Shown in pieces: positions 36,657 through 49,010 of a DNA stretch of 64,000 nucleotides. Position 1 is the first letter of the stretch; every line of letters starts with the position of its first letter. The notes beneath the pieces were generated by a model. The model worked only from the letters and a program-made list of their open reading frames with translations, was not told the origin of the DNA and searched no databases. This DNA comes from Cystobasidium ongulense. Its lineage: Eukaryota > Basidiomycota > Cystobasidiomycetes > Cystobasidiales > Cystobasidiaceae. Location: NCBI GenBank assembly GCA_022835595.1, contig BQUP01000001.1, positions 2,480,001 through 2,544,000 of the forward strand. Direction: 5' to 3'. Made by a program: the position numbers and the translations under genes.

Positions 36657-38755
36657 TCATAGGCGGTTGTAATGAGCGAGCGAATACAACAAGACTCTGC
36701 CTCTATGGTTGCCTACAGCCATATACTCGGATGCTCTGCTGAAGGCGACCCCACTGACATGGCCTAATGGAGTACCCGAAGTTGGCCAATTCGAGATAAT
36801 CGAGTTCGAAGGTAGATGAACGAGTTTCAGACTATCTTTCTTGCTTCGTGAAGCTACAGCTAGCAATTCCGACGAATGATTGAAGCGGATAGACGTGACA
36901 TTCGTCGTAAGGTTCATAATCGTCTTCAATGGCTTGCGTGCCGCCGAATCTGATAGCTCGGTCGCGAAAGCTCGATTTGCATCGTACAAGTTGACGACAC
37001 CGGACCGTGAGCTAATGAAAGACAGGTGATTATATCAGCATATGCAAATCATGGTCGATGATCCTTCAGCTTACCCGACTGCAAAGAAGCGCTCTTGACG
37101 ATCTGCAGCAGCATAGCTCGGTCCAAACCCTCCATCATCGGTCCACCTCTGTATGCACTTTCTGCTTCCTACATCCCACAAGTAGACGGACGCATCATCT
37201 CCGACTGTAACCAGCTCTGCACCGTTGGCTCTCCACGCTAAACCATGAATACCAGAATTGATCTTCACATGTCCAACTGTTTGACCGCCATTACCGCCAG
37301 CCATGAGACCCTTTCCATCTACACCCCAGTCTAGAAGATGGACGTATCCTCTCCTTCCCGCTATAGCCACGTATCTACCATCAGGCGAGAATGAGAAAGT
37401 TTCGAGACCACCACCCTTGACGTCGTTCGTGTCGCCGTCACTTCCGCCTAAGCCAGACGACCATAAACCGCGAGGAGACCGGATAATGCGGCCAGATTGA
37501 AGATCGTAAGAGAAAAAGAAGGGCCGCCTTCCTGTTAGGAGAATAGATGAGCCTGATGGATGGAAAGCAGCGTTTGTGATTGGGAGGTCGGGAGTATGGA
37601 CGGATTGTAGGAGTGGGTTGACAGTGCCATCGATCTGATATAGCTTCAGACGACGGTCTTCGGAGGTGGTAAAGAGTACTTGTGCACTGGGGTGGAACTC
37701 CAGGGCAGTGATTGCTGACTTGTTATCTCTTTCCACTTGATTCGCATCTCGTAGTCGGTGTAACTCGATATCGCCACTCGGTAATGCTCGTCGTATGCCA
37801 TGAGCTTGTTTCAAGCCTGCCGAAGACTTGTGTAGGATCTTTTGCAGCGACTCCAAGTCACCATCAACCTCGCCATTGATGACCTCTGTATCTTCTTCGT
37901 CCGAGCTATCGCCTGCTTTACTGTTATTAGCTCGCGCTTTGGTAGCCCAACTAGGCGCAGGATGGATCTTTTGGAATCTGAATATTGGTTGCGTAAGTAT
38001 AGAAAATGACCAGGCTACATAAGCGAGGAAAGGAGAAGCTCACTGTTGCCGCAATTTCCGCTCGTATTCAGCACCTGAGACTACATCTTCAGCAGCATCT
38101 GTTCTCAGCTTCCTCAATCGCTTCGTCCCTTGCAGCGAAACGCTCAGATTTTCATCGGCTTCGTCGGTCCACAGCGATTTCTTCTTGGCTGGCTCTTTTC
38201 CTTTCAAAGAGGTATAGATTGATTGAACGTCTTCTTGCGCCGGGTCTGCCTCTTCATCGTCCTCGCTTGCTACGTCCTCATCGTCTTCACCCTCTGAAAA
38301 GGTCTCGTTAGAACGTGATGGTTGATCGAGAATTTTGCTGGTGGAAGCGGCAGGCTCGTCCATCATGAAGAGCTGTAGACATCCTGATTAACCACGTGAG
38401 GGCATTTATAGATCTCTGACCTTACCTCGTGGTCATCCAGCTGCCCTAATCCTCCGGTGTCGTCCTGCACGTCCTCCAATCCATCAAGCTTCAATTTCTT
38501 GCTCCTCTGCTGTCCAAGCCAATCCAGCGAGAAGTCCGCCTCGTGGGTTTCTTCATCCTCATCAGAGAGTGCAGTAGAGTGATCTAAGCCGAAAATCTCT
38601 TCCTCCAAGCGTTTCTCTTCAGCTGATTTACTTTTGGTGTTGGCTTTTGCCTCTTGATTTCGCAATTTGCGGACGTAGCTGCCTTGAGCGCCTGTCGTTT
38701 TATCGTCGCCTGTCGACACAGCGAGACGCTGATTCTTCTTCCGTCGTAAAGGCAT
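36657..38755 (-). CDS. UTP18: Utp18, U3 snoRNP / SSU processome WD40 subunit
   Basis: Part of the UTP-B module needed for 18S pre-rRNA processing in the nucleolus. Four exons (38755-38426, 38372-38044, 37977-37075, 37011-36657) give about 638 aa. A charged N-terminal half has nucleolar-type basic and acidic runs (KKKSLWTDEAD, EDDEDVASEDDEEAD) and the family phrase FQKIHPAPSWATKA. The WD40 half has ITALEFHPSAQVLFTTSEDR, ITNAAFHPSGSSILLTGRRPF, FSFSPDGRYVAIAGRRGYVHLL, GIHGLAWRANGAELVTVGDDA and SRSGVVNLYD. 'GRRPFFFSYDL' and 'IAGRRGYVHLLD' are characteristic of Utp18. Confidence 0.93.
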
Positions 38756-39252
38756 TATCAGTATGTAAATGGCACAAAGCTAGTATTGATACGCTGTAGG
38801 TAGCCGGTGAATCTAAAAGATTCGGAGCATACAAACGGTGATCGGGAAACGCCACGGACCTGCTAAGCGTATCACAGCCGCTCTCCTTCCTTCGCGCAGT
38901 CTAGCAGAAGGTATGCAATATGACTCGTCCGTACGGTCAGATATCCGCTGCTTTCAGGTACTCGTCCTGCTCTGCACCAAGCAGCCTAGCGGTGACAGAT
39001 CAAGGAACGAATTGATTGCATATGAATGAACGAATAGGTAGGCATGCAGGTTCACAGATTGAGCAGCTAAAAAGCGGCTGATATGATATCCTCTACACGA
39101 CTACGTCGGTAGATTTTCTGGTATCTTCTCTTTTCATCTCAAAGGGAGACCCTAGAGCTTTGCATCGCAGCTTGCCTAGGATAGCCAATTCTCCCCCCTT
39201 CTGCAAAGCGCATAGGATACGAGAATGTGAAGGATCACTCATACACTAAGGC
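38756..39252. other. Intergenic spacer
   Basis: About 500 bp between the UTP18 start and the sugar-transporter stop, both on the minus strand. AT-rich in part; no RNA gene, repeat or coding sequence recognised. Confidence 0.5.
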
Positions 39253-42147
39253 TTAAGACCGAGCTCTGTCTTTCTTGACATCTCCTTCTTTCATTTCAGC
39301 GGCAGGCTTGTCACTTGCCATCTTCGGCTCCTGCAATTTGGTAGCGAGGTCGCCAGAAACGCCCAAATCCTCGAGGGCATGGCCTGCCCGGTACTTGCCC
39401 CATCGGCGGGTGGGAATGCGAAGATCTATGGTAGATCAGCAGTTAGTAAGCTGTAAATGTAACAACCTGGCCGGAGTAGCAAACTTACCCATCATGACCT
39501 GGATCTCTTCGAGACTACGGCCCAGGGTCTGCAACCAATTCTTTATGTTAGCATATACATCATACACTGGTCCGACGATGACCGTACTTCGGGGATACAG
39601 AAGTAGACGAAGACCCAGCTTATCACACCGCCGCCAGCGTAGATGAAGCCGACCATAGGACCCAGATTTGCCTATAGGAGAATTAGCTGCTTCAGTAAAA
39701 ACTTAATGAGTCTATGGCTCTATGTGACTTACTTGGTCTGCAGAGTATGCGATAACATTTATGAAGAACTCAGTGAACGATCAGGCAGGAGGATGGGGGT
39801 ACGTACCGGCATCGAAGAGATACGGCAAGGTGAACTACACAAAAATATCAGCTCGTGCCAACGGCAACCGTGCTTGAAGGCCTACTGTAACAGCCCACGC
39901 GCACACCCAGAAGCCCGCGGTACCTGCCAAATACATTGAGTGAGTGAAGCTCTCCAGTTTTCGGCCTGATGCGCAAACCACGCACCAACGCTCATGATCT
40001 TTGTTTTGCATCGTCCATGGGAGAGTTCTGAGAAATTGTGTAAATATAACTTCGGATTGCCGAAAGCTCGTAACAGCTGGTCTCACCGGTCGCTACAGCC
40101 CACGCTTGAAGAGGAAGAGCTGTCAATTTTCTCCACGGATGACAAGGAAAAAGGAAATAACGTCTTTCTCACCTAGGGGTCCCCAGGCAAGATTGAAAGC
40201 GAAACTGTGCATGTAATATCAGTTTGTTGGCTCGCTAATGTTCTTGCGGCACTTGCAACTCACACGTAGAGACAGATCATGGCGACAATCACATTATTCA
40301 TAGCGTCAGACCGGTCGCGAACGGCACCGAGGCCGCCGACAACCACTGCACAAGAGATCGAAGATCAGCACCTAGTAGTCCGCCTCATAATTAGTATGTC
40401 TCTTACGAAGAGTGCCAGTCATGAAGACCATCGTATGGAGGAGAAGTGGTCTTCGTCCAAATCGATTGACCAAGAAGAGCGAAACGATTACACCTACATG
40501 CAAGATCAACGCGCTGCCTCTATTAAATGGATGGCAGCGTTATAACTCACCGACCACTTCAAGCTGGATACGATCTTGTGGTCAGCTCAGAGCGGAAAGA
40601 CCGCCGTATTGCACTCACGATATCTACGACAATGGTATACAGGAACCTATTCACATGTCTCAGCAAATTATTAGAGCACTTAGGAAACGGTCATGCCTAC
40701 GCGTTCTTCAAACCAATATCCTCGAAAAATCGAGTAGCGTAAGAGCTATATGTAGATTCAGCTTTTGTGTGGAACTCAGGCAACAGATCGGCCTTACAAG
40801 ATGAATTGGACGCCAGAGATCTGCTGGCAGCACAAAATGCCGAAAGCGCAATAGAAGCGTCGGAAGTTGGTACCCTTGAACAGCTCGCTCCAGCGGGAGG
40901 GTCTGTTTTCGGAGCTCTCGACATCACGGGCCTCGGTCAAGACGCGAAGTTCATTCTCAGCAGTGGTGTCTGGGTTCTGTCTATGGACGCGAGAGAGTGC
41001 CTGCAGAGCCTTTTCATCCCTGTACTTGCTAGTGAGCCATCTTGGAGACTCGGGTATGAAGTATGATCCAATGAGGATTGCCGCGGTAATGAGGATGTTG
41101 AAAGCTGTGGAACGGTCACGGTCAGGACCATTCATCGAACTTGGAAGGGGCAAGCGACACTCACCGATTGGAAATCGCCAGGAAAACGTATTATCAACGT
41201 CTTTGGTGCCTTGGGCGATGACGGCACCAATGACCTGCCCAATAGCCAGGGTGAGTTGCCAAGTTGACACGACCGCTCCTCGGATGTTCGCAGGCGGCAA
41301 TTCGGACAGATACAGAGGGACGCAGTTGCTGATGATGCCGACGCCTCCACCCAGAATAAGACGCCCTACTACGAGTAATGGCCTTGATCCAGTCACTGCG
41401 GGAGATGGGAGAGTGTCAAGTCCTGTAAGAGAGACTGTGTTTCTGTAGGCCTACCAATGAGCTGAAGGATGCATCCGATAGTGACGATTATTACGGCAGC
41501 TCGCAGCGCGCCTTTTCTTCCAGCATAGTCACCGATGAAAGACGCACTCAAGGAGCCTGATAAATGATAGTGTCAGATTTCTAGCTACTTCGCAGCCAGT
41601 GGCGAAAGGAGGATGACATACCAACGAATTCTCCGGCTTGGACAATCGAAGCGAAGAGGGATGTGTAGGTCGAGCTAATAGCGTATCCATTGTTGATGTT
41701 GGCTGGTCCCAAACCGGGTTCGCCGAAATCCAGTACAAAGCGTCGCATGACGAGAATACCGGTGAAGTAGGTTCCATCTGCGAGGAACTGATCAGTCGGG
41801 TAGGATGAACCATCAGGAGGCCATTACCGTACCATATCCATATCTGAGTAATAATAAGGACACGTTAATTCAACCTGGTCGTCGTAAAAATGTGATATAG
41901 ACATGCGAACATCCAAAACTTACAGGAAGGCTCCTAGCACAAAGACAAAGCAGAACGCCAATGCCATACGGTTGCTCTTGTGCCATCTGGACACGAGAAA
42001 CAGTCATTTGAGTATGGTATATTCGCTAGCAAACACTCAATGGACTCGCGCTTACATCGACTTGTGGTTGTTCACATCACTGCGACTCATGGTGCGTCCG
42101 ATCGGTGCACCATTTCCTTCGGCCTCTGTAACTGGAACGGTCGACAT
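39253..42147 (-). CDS. MFS sugar transporter
   Basis: Twelve-span proton-linked sugar carrier of the plasma membrane, resembling fungal hexose/alpha-glucoside permeases. More than a dozen exons. The cytosolic start is MSTVPVTEAEGNGAPIG. Conserved blocks in order are YGYDGTYFTGILVMRRF, SASFIGDYAGRKGALRAA, GRLILGGGVGIISNCVPLYL, PANIRGAVVSTWQLTLAIGQ, ESPRWLTSKYRDEKAL, CCQQISGVQFI, FLVNRFGRRPLLL, FAFNLAWGPL, ANLGPMVGFIYAGG and IPETLGRSLEEIQVMM, and then DLRIPTRRWGKYR in the tail. GRKG, GRLILGGG, PESPRWL, RFGRRP and PETLGRSLEEI are the hallmarks of the sugar-porter family. Three very small exons are needed to keep these blocks in frame: 11 nt (41833-41843), 13 nt (40551-40563) and 5 nt (39733-39737). 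The stretch at about 39990-40150 is the least certain part. Substrate cannot be read from sequence. Confidence 0.91.
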
Positions 42148-43176
42148 TGTTGTCAACTACCAGATTCCAGTTTACAATTAGACGTCCTTCGCTCTTGTTG
42201 CTGTAAAGAGAGCTTCAATCTTGTCAGTCTTGGGCTTCGCTTGTTTGCAACGATGATGAGTACGTACGCCTTCGTATTATAGGATGAAGGGATGACAGCG
42301 GTAAGGCTGAGCTGAGCCTTTGAACTGCACAGCCGGTACAAAACCCAGGCTCCAGTATGACACGGTTTATGGCTCTGCCCACTGCGCAGTAGTAGTAACC
42401 CTGCATTGCGCTAAGTGCATTTGCGAGATGACGCTAATTTGGCAAACAGGATTGCTTGCAAAATTTCCGACCATGGGGCTCCAAAGCGTGACAGGTCTCA
42501 AGCTGGAGAACGCGGTCTATTAACCAAGATTTATTGACCGAAAAAAGCTAATTCTATTGACCTAATAAAGTTAATGGATACTTTTCCTCCGTCCTTCCGT
42601 CAAGCTAGCAACAACGACCAAAAGTTTCAAGCCCTTTATGCGAGTCGTACATGTCATCTTCCTTTATACTGTAATCCTTGTCACTTCCCTGTGTGCGTAT
42701 CCTGCGCACCAGGTACTTTTACCGTACTGGGCTGTCTCAGATACAGGTACCATGGGTAACCTACTACCTAACCTGCAAGCAGCGAGTCCGAATTTGTGTC
42801 TGGATATTCTGGAAGCCGCCACCCGTCGGGGCCTCTCGGCCCGCTCCAGAAGTCCCCAGCAGAGCTATCGATCTATTTATTGTCTCATGTTCTCCATGCA
42901 TGCCACCCTTCGTACATAGCTCGTTCCACAGCGACGTCACCCGGACTTGTCTACAATATTTCATCCTAGGGCACCGCAAGCGATGCTGTAAATTATCTTA
43001 GCATTGCTGTCACTTACCGGTACTAAGTTAGAGTGCGTAAATATTTCAATTTGTACTGAATTCTCCGCTCGACAAAATACACCGATCAAAGTCTGCGAAC
43101 AAGGCGTAGAGAACCGTGACACACCTCTGATACGCGTAAACAAGCTCAAAGCAGAATACGCGCGTGTTTCACAATC
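42148..43176. other. Intergenic region, divergent promoter area
   Basis: About 1 kb between the divergent starts of the sugar transporter and an SDR gene. A T/A-rich part lies around 42520-42580 (repeated ATTGACC/TTGACC words). No coding signature, RNA gene or inverted repeat stands out. Its length is unusual for this compact window, which would fit a regulated promoter for the transporter. Confidence 0.4.
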
Positions 43177-44422
43177 ATGGATATCGGTCTGAAAGGTGCA
43201 CTTAAGCTTGGTCGCTGAGACTCTACTGGTGATACATGCTGACTAGAACTAATCGAACATTGATTCTTTTCGACAGGTACTTCGGTCTGCGTAACTGGCG
43301 CCAACGGAGGCATAGGTCTCGCAACCTGCAAGCTTTTCCTAGGTAAATATACATGACCGATACTTATCGGATTGCAAGTGTATATCTGAAGTCAATCCTC
43401 TTCTGTAGCTCAAGGTGCTCGTGTACTCGCTCACTACAATAGATCAGCATCGAATCTAGAGCAATTGAAGCAAGAAGCTGGGTCTGCTCTGACACTCGTA
43501 CAAGCAGACTTAACTAAAGAAGAAGATGTCGAACAGCTTTTCAAGAATCAGTCATGTCAAATACTCGTTGGTGAGCTATTGTTGAGAACGTCCTACAATT
43601 ACCTTTGTAAATAACTAATTACAAGACGGCTTTCTGTGAATAGTCAACCACGCTACATACGAGGATAAGGATGTACCTATCCGAGATATGACTCTGTCAC
43701 AATGGAGCAATACCATAACTACCAATCTTACTTCAACCTTTCTCGTTATACGCGCTTTCCTACGCCAACTTGATGGCCAATCAGAAGAAGCCAAACGAAA
43801 TGTGGCTGTCGTACTCATAGGAAGTACAGCAGGCAAATACGGTGAAGCTGGTACGTCTTTACACGAGCACCTGATCTAGCCGACAATGACTCCTCGTTAC
43901 CAACTAACCGCTGAATGAACAGGTCATGCGGATTACGCTGCCACAAAGTCGGCTATGATGGGCGGCGTCATGCTCTCACTCAAGAATGAAATAGTCAAGA
44001 TCGCCCCGCGAGGACGTGTGAACTGTATCAGTCCCGGTGAGTTCGCTTGTGGCAGTAATTTTCCACGCTTGACAGCGCGACATATTAACGCTTGATTACA
44101 TTGCTCAGGTTGGACAGCTACACCAATGGCTTTGCAAGCCTTACAGAACGAGAACATTGTATATGCCGCACTAGCATCGTAAGCTGACACGTCATTTCTT
44201 TGCTCCATGTCCTAACTTACCTATTGACGACACCGCAGAACGCCCCTGCGGAAAGTGGCAACGCCTGAAGATATCGCAAACCAGATCCTGGTAGTGTCGA
44301 GTCCTATATTATCAGGTCATGTCACTGGACAAAACATCATGGTCGAAGGCGGCATGGAAGGTCGATTATTGAACAAGAAAGAAGATATAGACTTCGAGGC
44401 TGTTAGGTCCACTGTAGCATGA
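43177..44422 (+). CDS. Short-chain dehydrogenase, 3-oxoacyl-ACP-reductase-like
   Basis: Classical SDR of unknown substrate. Seven exons (43177-43195, 43277-43342, 43409-43570, 43644-43850, 43923-44036, 44109-44178, 44239-44422) give 273 aa. The first exon encodes only six residues. Motifs are VCVTGANGGIGLAT for the cofactor, VQADLTKEEDV, LVVNHATYED (where most SDRs have NNAG), VLIGSTAGKYGEAGHADYAATKSAMMGG (Ser, Tyr and Lys of the catalytic set) and RVNCISPGWTATPM. The end LSGHVTGQNIMVEGG is typical of FabG-like enzymes. It has no targeting signal and ends about 130 bp from the KGG-motif gene on the opposite strand. Confidence 0.9.
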
Positions 44423-44549
44423 GATTGTGCACGACGCAAAGACAGGAGATAGCATTGAATGAATTTTTCATTGAATGGTCAAAGCTGACATCGTTTGATT
44501 TTAGAAGCTACATCTATTTGTTCAGACTGACCGTACTTGGTTTGTAGGT

Positions 44550-45174
44550 TTACTTAGTCAATCCATCGTTCTACAGAGCAGAAGAGGGGGAACGTCAGAG
44601 GGCAATCACGTGAAACTAGATCGGAAGACCTCACCTCATAAGAAGCAGAGCCGCCCTTCTGGCCTGCCTCGCTAGCTCGCTGTCTGTCACCGCCGAAGCC
44701 GTGCTCGGAGCTTAAGAAGGATTGTGAGCGAAGGGTACGAATCTGTATCAGCTGGGTGCTTGACTGAGGTATGCGTCGGATGGAAGACTCACCTGGTGCG
44801 CTTGTCATCACCGCCGTCCTCCTTCTTGCCGCCGTGGGCGGATGGCTTGTATGTACCATCTTCGCCAGTGCCTTCGGTTACCATTCTGCTGCTGCCGTCA
44901 CCGACCTCCTCGAAGCTGGTACCCTGGTTGCCTGCGAGAATGGAGCAGAGGTCAGCAAGTATACCAGGCAGCGAGGTAATAGCAGAACAACATACCATGC
45001 GAACCGCCTCCGTGCTCCTTGAATCGCTTGTCGGGCTCGCCGGACAGTGTTAGGTGAGAGGGGTCAGAGCCACCCTGACGACGGAGTACCAGGATCAGCA
45101 GAGGGACAGAGACCATTGGTGGAATAGATGAGACGCACAGAGTTGATTCGTTCGGGTTGTTCGTTGGCAGACAT
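44550..45174 (-). CDS. Small hydrophilic KGG-motif (stress/conidiation-type) protein
   Basis: Five exons (45174-45139, 45074-44996, 44931-44793, 44710-44635, 44570-44550) give 116 aa. The product is Gly, Asp, Glu and Lys rich with almost no hydrophobic residues: GEPDKRFKEHGGGSHG, then AHGGKKEDGGDDKRT, then GFGGDRQRASEAGQKGGSAS and a final NDGLTK. The last block resembles the KGG repeat of bacterial general-stress protein GsiB and fungal conidiation protein CON-10. Low-complexity hydrophilins of this kind are usually induced by drying, osmotic stress or stationary phase, which is an inference here. All splice phases agree despite the small exons. Confidence 0.7.
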
Positions 45175-45547
45175 GGTTGCTTGTGTGTTTTGTAGGTGTA
45201 GTTGGTTGTTATGGAACTGTGCGAGCGGAGGAGAGAGGAGTGGCGAAGAAGTGGGAGCAATCAGTTGAAATGGAAAGAGGGATCAGGAAATAAACACACT
45301 GTACGGACGCAATGACGACAACCGCACTCTCCCACCATCGACACTGTTCTCATCATCGCAGCTTGTCTGACCTGCATTGCACAAACACTTGCATCATCCA
45401 AATGGGATCGCCTCGATGGCAGATTAGAGATCGCCGCCAAGCGCGTGCACGCCACAGACAGCTGACACCTGTCAGAGAGTAGTCGCGTATGAGAAGATAC
45501 TACGCGGATTTCCTTACTGCTACTTTGCGTTGCTATCTACACGTGGT

Positions 45548-46977
45548 TTACTGTGCCGACTGACCTCGCAGCTTGATCAATCTCTCTGCCTCCCGCTCTC
45601 CACTAGCTACAGCTCCAACTACACTCCCTCGAAGATGCCTATCCGTGCCTTCTCCAGCAAACCCTAATCTACCCTCCCACAGACTCTGGCCTAGTAAGTC
45701 TAAATCTTCAGCCTGTGCATCTTTACCAAGCGCTATAGGCGATGTAGTCGCTCCTAATGCGTACTTGTCCGCTTTCCACCGTACCATCTTGCCTTGTATA
45801 GGAGCGCTGGGTTCGCTAGTAGCGACATGCTGCAATCTTGAAATGACATGTGAGTGTATAGCTGGTGAAAGCTGCTCATCTGAGAAGCTCTCGAGTACTG
45901 CTGCTGCATGTGGTGGAAGGTATACCAGCAACAAGGCCGGCTTCTGATGCGACAAAGCATGCATATTGGCGATCATGATGGAGGTGGACTCTAGAATATC
46001 GTTTATGGAGGAAGTCTTATCGAAGCTGTTCACTTTCGAAGTAGGGAGCAGGACAAAATTGGCCGCATCTGCTGGCCACCAGACTTTATCGTATAATAGG
46101 GAAAACTTGTCGAGAAGGCCAACCGAGACGCGATTCAAAATGCTTGTACGCTCTTGAGATAATTCTGGGTTGAAAGTCACACTCCCAGTCTGCATCACCG
46201 CTACTGGTATCGTGACGATCCTGTTCAAAATAAAAGGGGTAAGTCAGGACAGATAAATTGATCCCAGCATACTATGACTCACGCATGAGGAGCCCTATAC
46301 GAGCTTCCATCTTTCGTTGTGATCGTCACTCCTTGTGCTTCTTGTTCCACCTTTACAACTTCCTTCCCTAGCTGCACATCCGCTTGTGCTTTCTCGAATG
46401 CAGCTTTGACAAGTGCGATATATCCACCATCAGGAATAGCATCAATTCCAGCAAATCCCTTTTCCGTCTTCCAAAATCTAGCACTGATATCTTCAAGTCT
46501 TATTCCAGCACCTATTTCAGCAAGTCTAGCTAATGGTTCAGCTTCTGGAGCTATATTTCTAAGATCTTCTGATACTCTTGCACTTAATGATAAATCACCT
46601 TTCTCAGTTGCTTTTTCAGCCATTATACCTCCTATTTTCTCTTGTATACCTTTTAAATATTCCCCATCTAGAGGCTTTTTGTCATTGAGGGCGCCGAATA
46701 CGTATCCAGGAGCAGGTGAGGGTACTCTAAGTGTAATGCCCAGCTTTTCTGCCATTTTGCGAGTAGGGTTATCTTCACTTCGCTGATAACCATGAACGTA
46801 CGATGCTCCAAAATCGACATCGACATTCTCAGCTAGGTGAATGGTTTGTACACGTCCACCTATGCGTTGTTGAGCCTCCAGGACAAGAGACTTGATGCCA
46901 TGCTCGGAGAGTCGCAGTGCCGCAGCAGCAGCAGCAATGCCGGCGCCGACTATGATTACTTCAGCTTGCGCAGTCAT
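45548..46977 (-). CDS. FAD-dependent amine oxidase (polyamine-oxidase-like)
   Basis: Flavin monoamine-oxidase-family enzyme. Two exons (46977-46283, 46220-45548) give 455 aa. The N-terminal dinucleotide motif reads VIIVGAGIAAAAAALRL, followed by LEAQQRIGGRVQT, and then DFGASYVHG, all in typical positions. The substrate domain contains GFAGIDAIPDGGYIALV. The C-terminus has LGFAGEGTDRHLRGSVVGAVASGEREAERL, the FAD-contacting end of the family. The third glycine of the GxGxxG motif is Ala, which is unusual. The ATG at 46977 starts three residues before the beta strand; there is no signal peptide and no peroxisomal tripeptide at the end (SAQ). It is divergent from the F-box gene, with 168 bp between starts. 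Confidence 0.9.
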
Positions 46978-47145
46978 TGTGGTATATCTTGATGCTATGT
47001 ATGCAGTAAGTGCAGCAACAAGCCATACAGCCGTTCGAGTCCCGCATGCCGGCTTGTCGAGCTTGATCGGGACGGCAAGAAAGGCACGCCACAGACGACC
47101 ATGCTCTTTGACTTTGTAGCGAAACACACCGCGCAACAATCAAGC

Positions 47146-49010
47146 ATGAAGCGGAAGCAGATGCCTTCTTCTGAGGCACGGGATGGATCAGCTCAGAAAC
47201 GGTCAAGGTCTGGCAGGTCAAGCGCGTTCGAGAAGCTCTCTGAAGAGCTGTGCTTTCAATGCTTGTCGGATTTGGGTTATGCAGATCTCCTGGCAGTCAG
47301 CGAGACGAGCACATACTTGAGCAGGCTTGCGAACGACAATCAGGTAAGAGCGGCGTTGATGTGGCTCTGAAGCTCGTTACTGACTACCTACACGTGCCAT
47401 CACAGCTCTGGAAAGCACTCTACATGCGCCATTACCTCGACCAAAGTCACGACAATGCATGGTTCAAGCGAGACGACAGCTTGCCCACAAAGACGTGGAA
47501 GGAACTGTTTCGTACAGCACATAACTGGAGAGTTGGGAGAGCCCGTACGACTCGACTGCCTCTGCGACGCTCGGTCCTGCCTCAGATATCGCTGTCTACG
47601 GAAATCGATGATCTAGATGGCGACCCGGAGGAGTCAGCGGTAACGATTTCTGCAGCATCCTCCTCAGCTACCTCAATAAGTGCGAACGAGATTTCGCACA
47701 CTAAAGTCGTCTGGCATGGTCAGCATTACTTCGTTGCTAGCAAAGACACCCAAGAAGGCGGTCTACCTTCCATCGATGTCTTTCGGATCGAACCTACTTC
47801 ACATGATCCGACAAAGTTGACAAGCATAGTCTCTTCCGGGCTTAAAGGAAAAGGCACTCCTGGAAGCCTTTGCATCACGGAAATGCAACTCGACGCAGCG
47901 AACCCAGGGAAAGAAGGTGTTCGATTAGCAGTCTTCTACTCAAATGGTCAATTCAGTCTCTTTCGCTTGGGGAATATGGGCCCGCAAGCAATTGGACAGC
48001 TTGAAATCTCTGAAGAATACTTCAGTTCGCAAACTAGTAACAGACCTACCGTAATGGCTCGTCTACATTCGCCTATTCTTGTGACGAGTCTGAGCGATTG
48101 CACAGTCCGCTTCCGCTCTATCGAAGAAAGGCAAAACGAAGAAACTGGAATAATGGAGATTTACGTATCTATATCTCCGCCTACAATGCGTACGAGTCTA
48201 TGTTTTGCACCGATGACTATGCGCTTGAGTCGGAGGGGAGATAATCTATCTGGCTTTGCGAAGCTCAAAGCTCAACAGATGCCAGAGCGCTTTCAACTTT
48301 CGCTGGCATATGCGACGCCTTACTACCCGGCTGCGTTTACAGTCGGGATACAGATATTCAACATCACTGTACCTCCAAAGAGCAAGAGTAACCCGCTTCG
48401 CCGTCGATCTCTCGAAGTATTCGCACGAAGCGCGATAGCTGTACCACCTCACTCTCGAATTCCAGGCGAACATAATCAAGCTATCGTGAATACTATCGAG
48501 CACGATGGTCCTTATATAGTCGCAAGCCGAAACGACAATACCATATCAGTCTATAAAGTAGTAGATAGCCTTTCCGATTCTTGGCTTTCTTACTTGGAAA
48601 CGGTAGACTCGCCTCCACTTTCTCCAGCCAAGATGAACGCTATCCCGCTGAAACTTCGCCATGTCCGTACCCTGTTCGGTCATACGGCTGCAGTTGATGC
48701 TGTTGGTCTCCTCAATGGGCGATGCGTATCAACAGGAAGAGATGGAATCAAAGTGTGGGATCTGCCGCAAGACCCAACAACGAGAACGCAGTCAGAAGAT
48801 GGCGCAAAGGAAATAGAAGACTCTCTCTGGAATAATAACATCCCAGTATCAGAACGTGATACTACTGTATCTGCGGGAAGCGTGGCAGCTGCCAACTTCA
48901 ATAGCCCCAGCAAGTGTCAGTGGATCGGACTGGATAAGAGTAGGATTGTTACAGTATGTCAAGGTCAGGACGCAGAGGAAAGACTTATTAAAGTATATCA
49001 TTTCGAGTAG
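47146..49010 (+). CDS. F-box protein with WD-like C-terminal region
   Basis: Probable SCF ubiquitin-ligase substrate receptor. Two exons (47146-47343, 47406-49010) give 600 aa. A basic nuclear-type leader is followed by FEKLSEELCFQCLSDLGYADLLAVSETSTYLSRLANDN and LWKALYMRHYL, an F-box layout (Leu-Pro-like entry, core, then LWK). The middle has VVWHGQHYFVAS and beta-rich sequence. The C-terminus has RTLFGHTAAVDAVGLLNGRCVSTGRDGIKVWDL, a single good WD repeat; other blades are degenerate. The target is unknown. The F-box identification is by pattern and less firm than the WD repeat. Confidence 0.78.

Noticed and set aside
40867-41448. Plus-strand open frame of 193 codons within the transporter
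   Set aside because: Antisense to exons carrying sugar-porter signatures.
42520-42580. Repeated ATTGACC-type words as a possible transposon end or regulatory array
   Set aside because: Only a few loose copies, no terminal repeat and no target duplication.
45573-45947. Plus-strand open frame opposite the amine oxidase
   Set aside because: Shadow of the coding strand; Ser/Cys-rich with no motif.
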